A DNA stretch of 6,654 bases. It comes from JBGTKH01 sp041744735. GTDB lineage: Bacteria; Planctomycetota; Planctomycetia; Pirellulales; Pirellulaceae. The notes beneath the pieces were generated by a model. That model searched no databases. It saw only the letters and a program-made list of their open reading frames with translations, and was not told the origin of the DNA. Of this stretch, positions 5,700 through 6,654 are shown one piece after another. Location of the stretch: contig JBGTKH010000002.1 of assembly GCA_041744735.1 (NCBI GenBank), forward strand, positions 1 to 6,654, read 5' to 3'. Numbering within the stretch: position 1 is the first letter of the stretch; every line of letters begins with the position of its first letter. A program made the translations under genes and the position numbers.

Positions 5700-5771
5700 C
5701 GCATCGGATGCGACGAGCAAAGTGCACTAACCTTCGAGTCATAATGCCCGCGGCAACTCTGTCAGAGACTC

Positions 5772-5794
5772 GTTAACTTGAGAGTCAACTTTTT
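5772..5794 (+). terminator. Weak intrinsic terminator candidate
   Basis: GTTAACT-TGAG-AGTCAAC forms a 7-bp stem with one mismatch and a 4-nt loop, followed directly by TTTTT (5790-5794). It lies after paralogue B and just before the glycosyltransferase ribosome binding site. The stem is AT-rich, so termination would be inefficient. Confidence 0.3.
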
Positions 5795-5813
5795 GCCAGG
5801 GGAGTGAGCACCG

Positions 5814-6654
5814 ATGACGCGCCCGAAAATCGCCGTCTATACGATGGCCAAGAACGAGGCAGCCCATGTGAAACGGTTTGCGGAAACGACGCGCGGAGCT
5901 GACCTCGTCGTCGTGACCGACACCGGGAGCACGGATGGCACTCCCGATCTCTTGCGCGCAGAGGGAATTGAAATTCATACGGCTCGCGTGATCCCATGGC
6001 GCTTCGACATTGCGACCAACACCGCGCTGGCCCATGTCCCCGCTGACGTGGACGTATGTGTGAAGCTGGACCTTGACGAAGTCCTTTACACGCGCGACGG
6101 ATCGCCCTGGCGCGACGAGATTGATCGACTTTGGACGCCTGCCGTGAATCGCCTCCGGTACTGGTACACTTGGTCATGGCACATACCGGGAGACGTGCCT
6201 GCGGTGCGCTTTCGCACGGAGAACATTCACCATCGCTCTGGATTCGTCTGGCGGCATCCAGCCCATGCTGCGCTCACGTGCACCACGGAAGGAAAGCAAA
6301 CGGCCACCAGCGACAAGTTGGAGATTCATCACTATATGGTCGCCAAAGGGCGACCGGATTACCTCGACTTGCTGCAACTTGCCGTCGTCGAGAATGAATG
6401 CCCCCGCACGCTGTTCTAGCTGGGCCGGGAATGCCATTTCCGGAAGATCAACGACCGGGCGATTGAAAACCTGGAAGCGTATCTCGCCCATCCGGAGTCG
6501 AAGTGGAAGGCGGAACGAGCCGACGCCATGCGGTTGATTGGAATCTCGTGGCATCGCCAAGGCGACGACCACCGTGCGCTGGCCTACTTGATGCGGGCCA
6601 TTGCCGAATGCCCGGGCGTTCGGGATTTGTGGTTCGAGTTGCTGCGTCTCTTCC
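5814..6654 (+). pseudogene. Family 2 glycosyltransferase with TPR-like tail, interrupted by in-frame TAG
   Basis: Residues 1-201 form a GT-A type glycosyltransferase domain of family 2. They include KNE (13-15), the nucleotide-sugar loop DTGSTDGT (36-43), FDIATNTAL (64-72) and the metal-binding acidic motif DLDE (86-89). A TAG at 6417-6419 then stops the frame. The same frame continues without another stop for 78 codons to the window edge. That stretch begins LGRECHFRKINDRAIENLEA and carries a TPR-like region around ISWHRQGDDHRALAYLMRA. Related bacterial proteins have a 'YLGRE'-type segment at this point, so TAG probably replaced a Tyr codon (TAT or TAC). The start ATG has AGGGGAG 9 nt upstream. 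The protein would transfer a sugar to an unknown acceptor in the cytoplasm or at the inner membrane face. It may be a pseudogene, a truncated working enzyme, a readthrough case or a sequencing error. The 3' end lies outside the window. Confidence 0.8.

Noticed and set aside
5735..5772. CGAGTC...GACTCG inverted repeat as an attachment site or terminator
   Set aside because: Only 6 bp with a 26-nt loop and no T-tract; this is expected by chance.
1..6654. CRISPR array, tRNA, rRNA or transposase
   Set aside because: No spaced direct repeats of CRISPR type, no cloverleaf and no transposase motifs were seen. The tandem repeats have no unique spacers.

Overview
The window looks like planctomycete DNA, most likely from the Pirellulales. 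Three signs point there. The large collagen-like protein carries an N-terminal LEDRQLLAA motif followed by dockerin-like DVNGDG loops. Several short proteins share the N-terminal membrane anchor 'RFSLR/FSMRSMM', typical of planctomycete hypothetical proteins. A heptanucleotide repeat array sits between two genes. Base composition is moderately GC-rich and gene density is fairly low.

Layout: positions 22-513 (minus strand) hold a complete cupin of the 2,4'-dihydroxyacetophenone dioxygenase family. It is separated from the plus-strand genes by a G-rich 7-bp tandem array (571-689) that turns into its own inverted complement (691-735). Directly after the array, 741-1358 encodes only the C-terminal part of a sigma-54-dependent activator: the end of the AAA+ domain plus a Fis-type helix-turn-helix. 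The ATPase core is missing.

Only about 20 bp after that remnant come three dyad repeats of consensus CAACYRAAGTTGAY (1379-1427). These are followed by a near-perfect sigma-54 -24/-12 promoter (1458-1474), a good ribosome binding site, and a GTG-started 506-residue protein (1557-3077). That protein has a planctomycete secretion-type N terminus, two dockerin-like calcium loops, 29 collagen-like triplets and a C-terminal domain I do not recognise. My reading is a compact module: activator, upstream activating sites, sigma-54 promoter, and an extracellular collagen-like structural or adhesive protein. The cis elements look intact, but the local activator appears to have lost its ATPase part.

Downstream on the same strand are two paralogous single-pass membrane proteins (3177-3998 and 4875-5699) sharing 122 bp of perfect identity at their anchor region. 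Between them lies an unrelated small membrane-anchored protein (4271-4816). A family 2 glycosyltransferase follows (from 5814); it is interrupted by an in-frame amber codon at 6417, after which a TPR-like continuation stays open to the window edge. The 3' half may serve the cell envelope, but no biochemical link between these genes can be shown from sequence alone.
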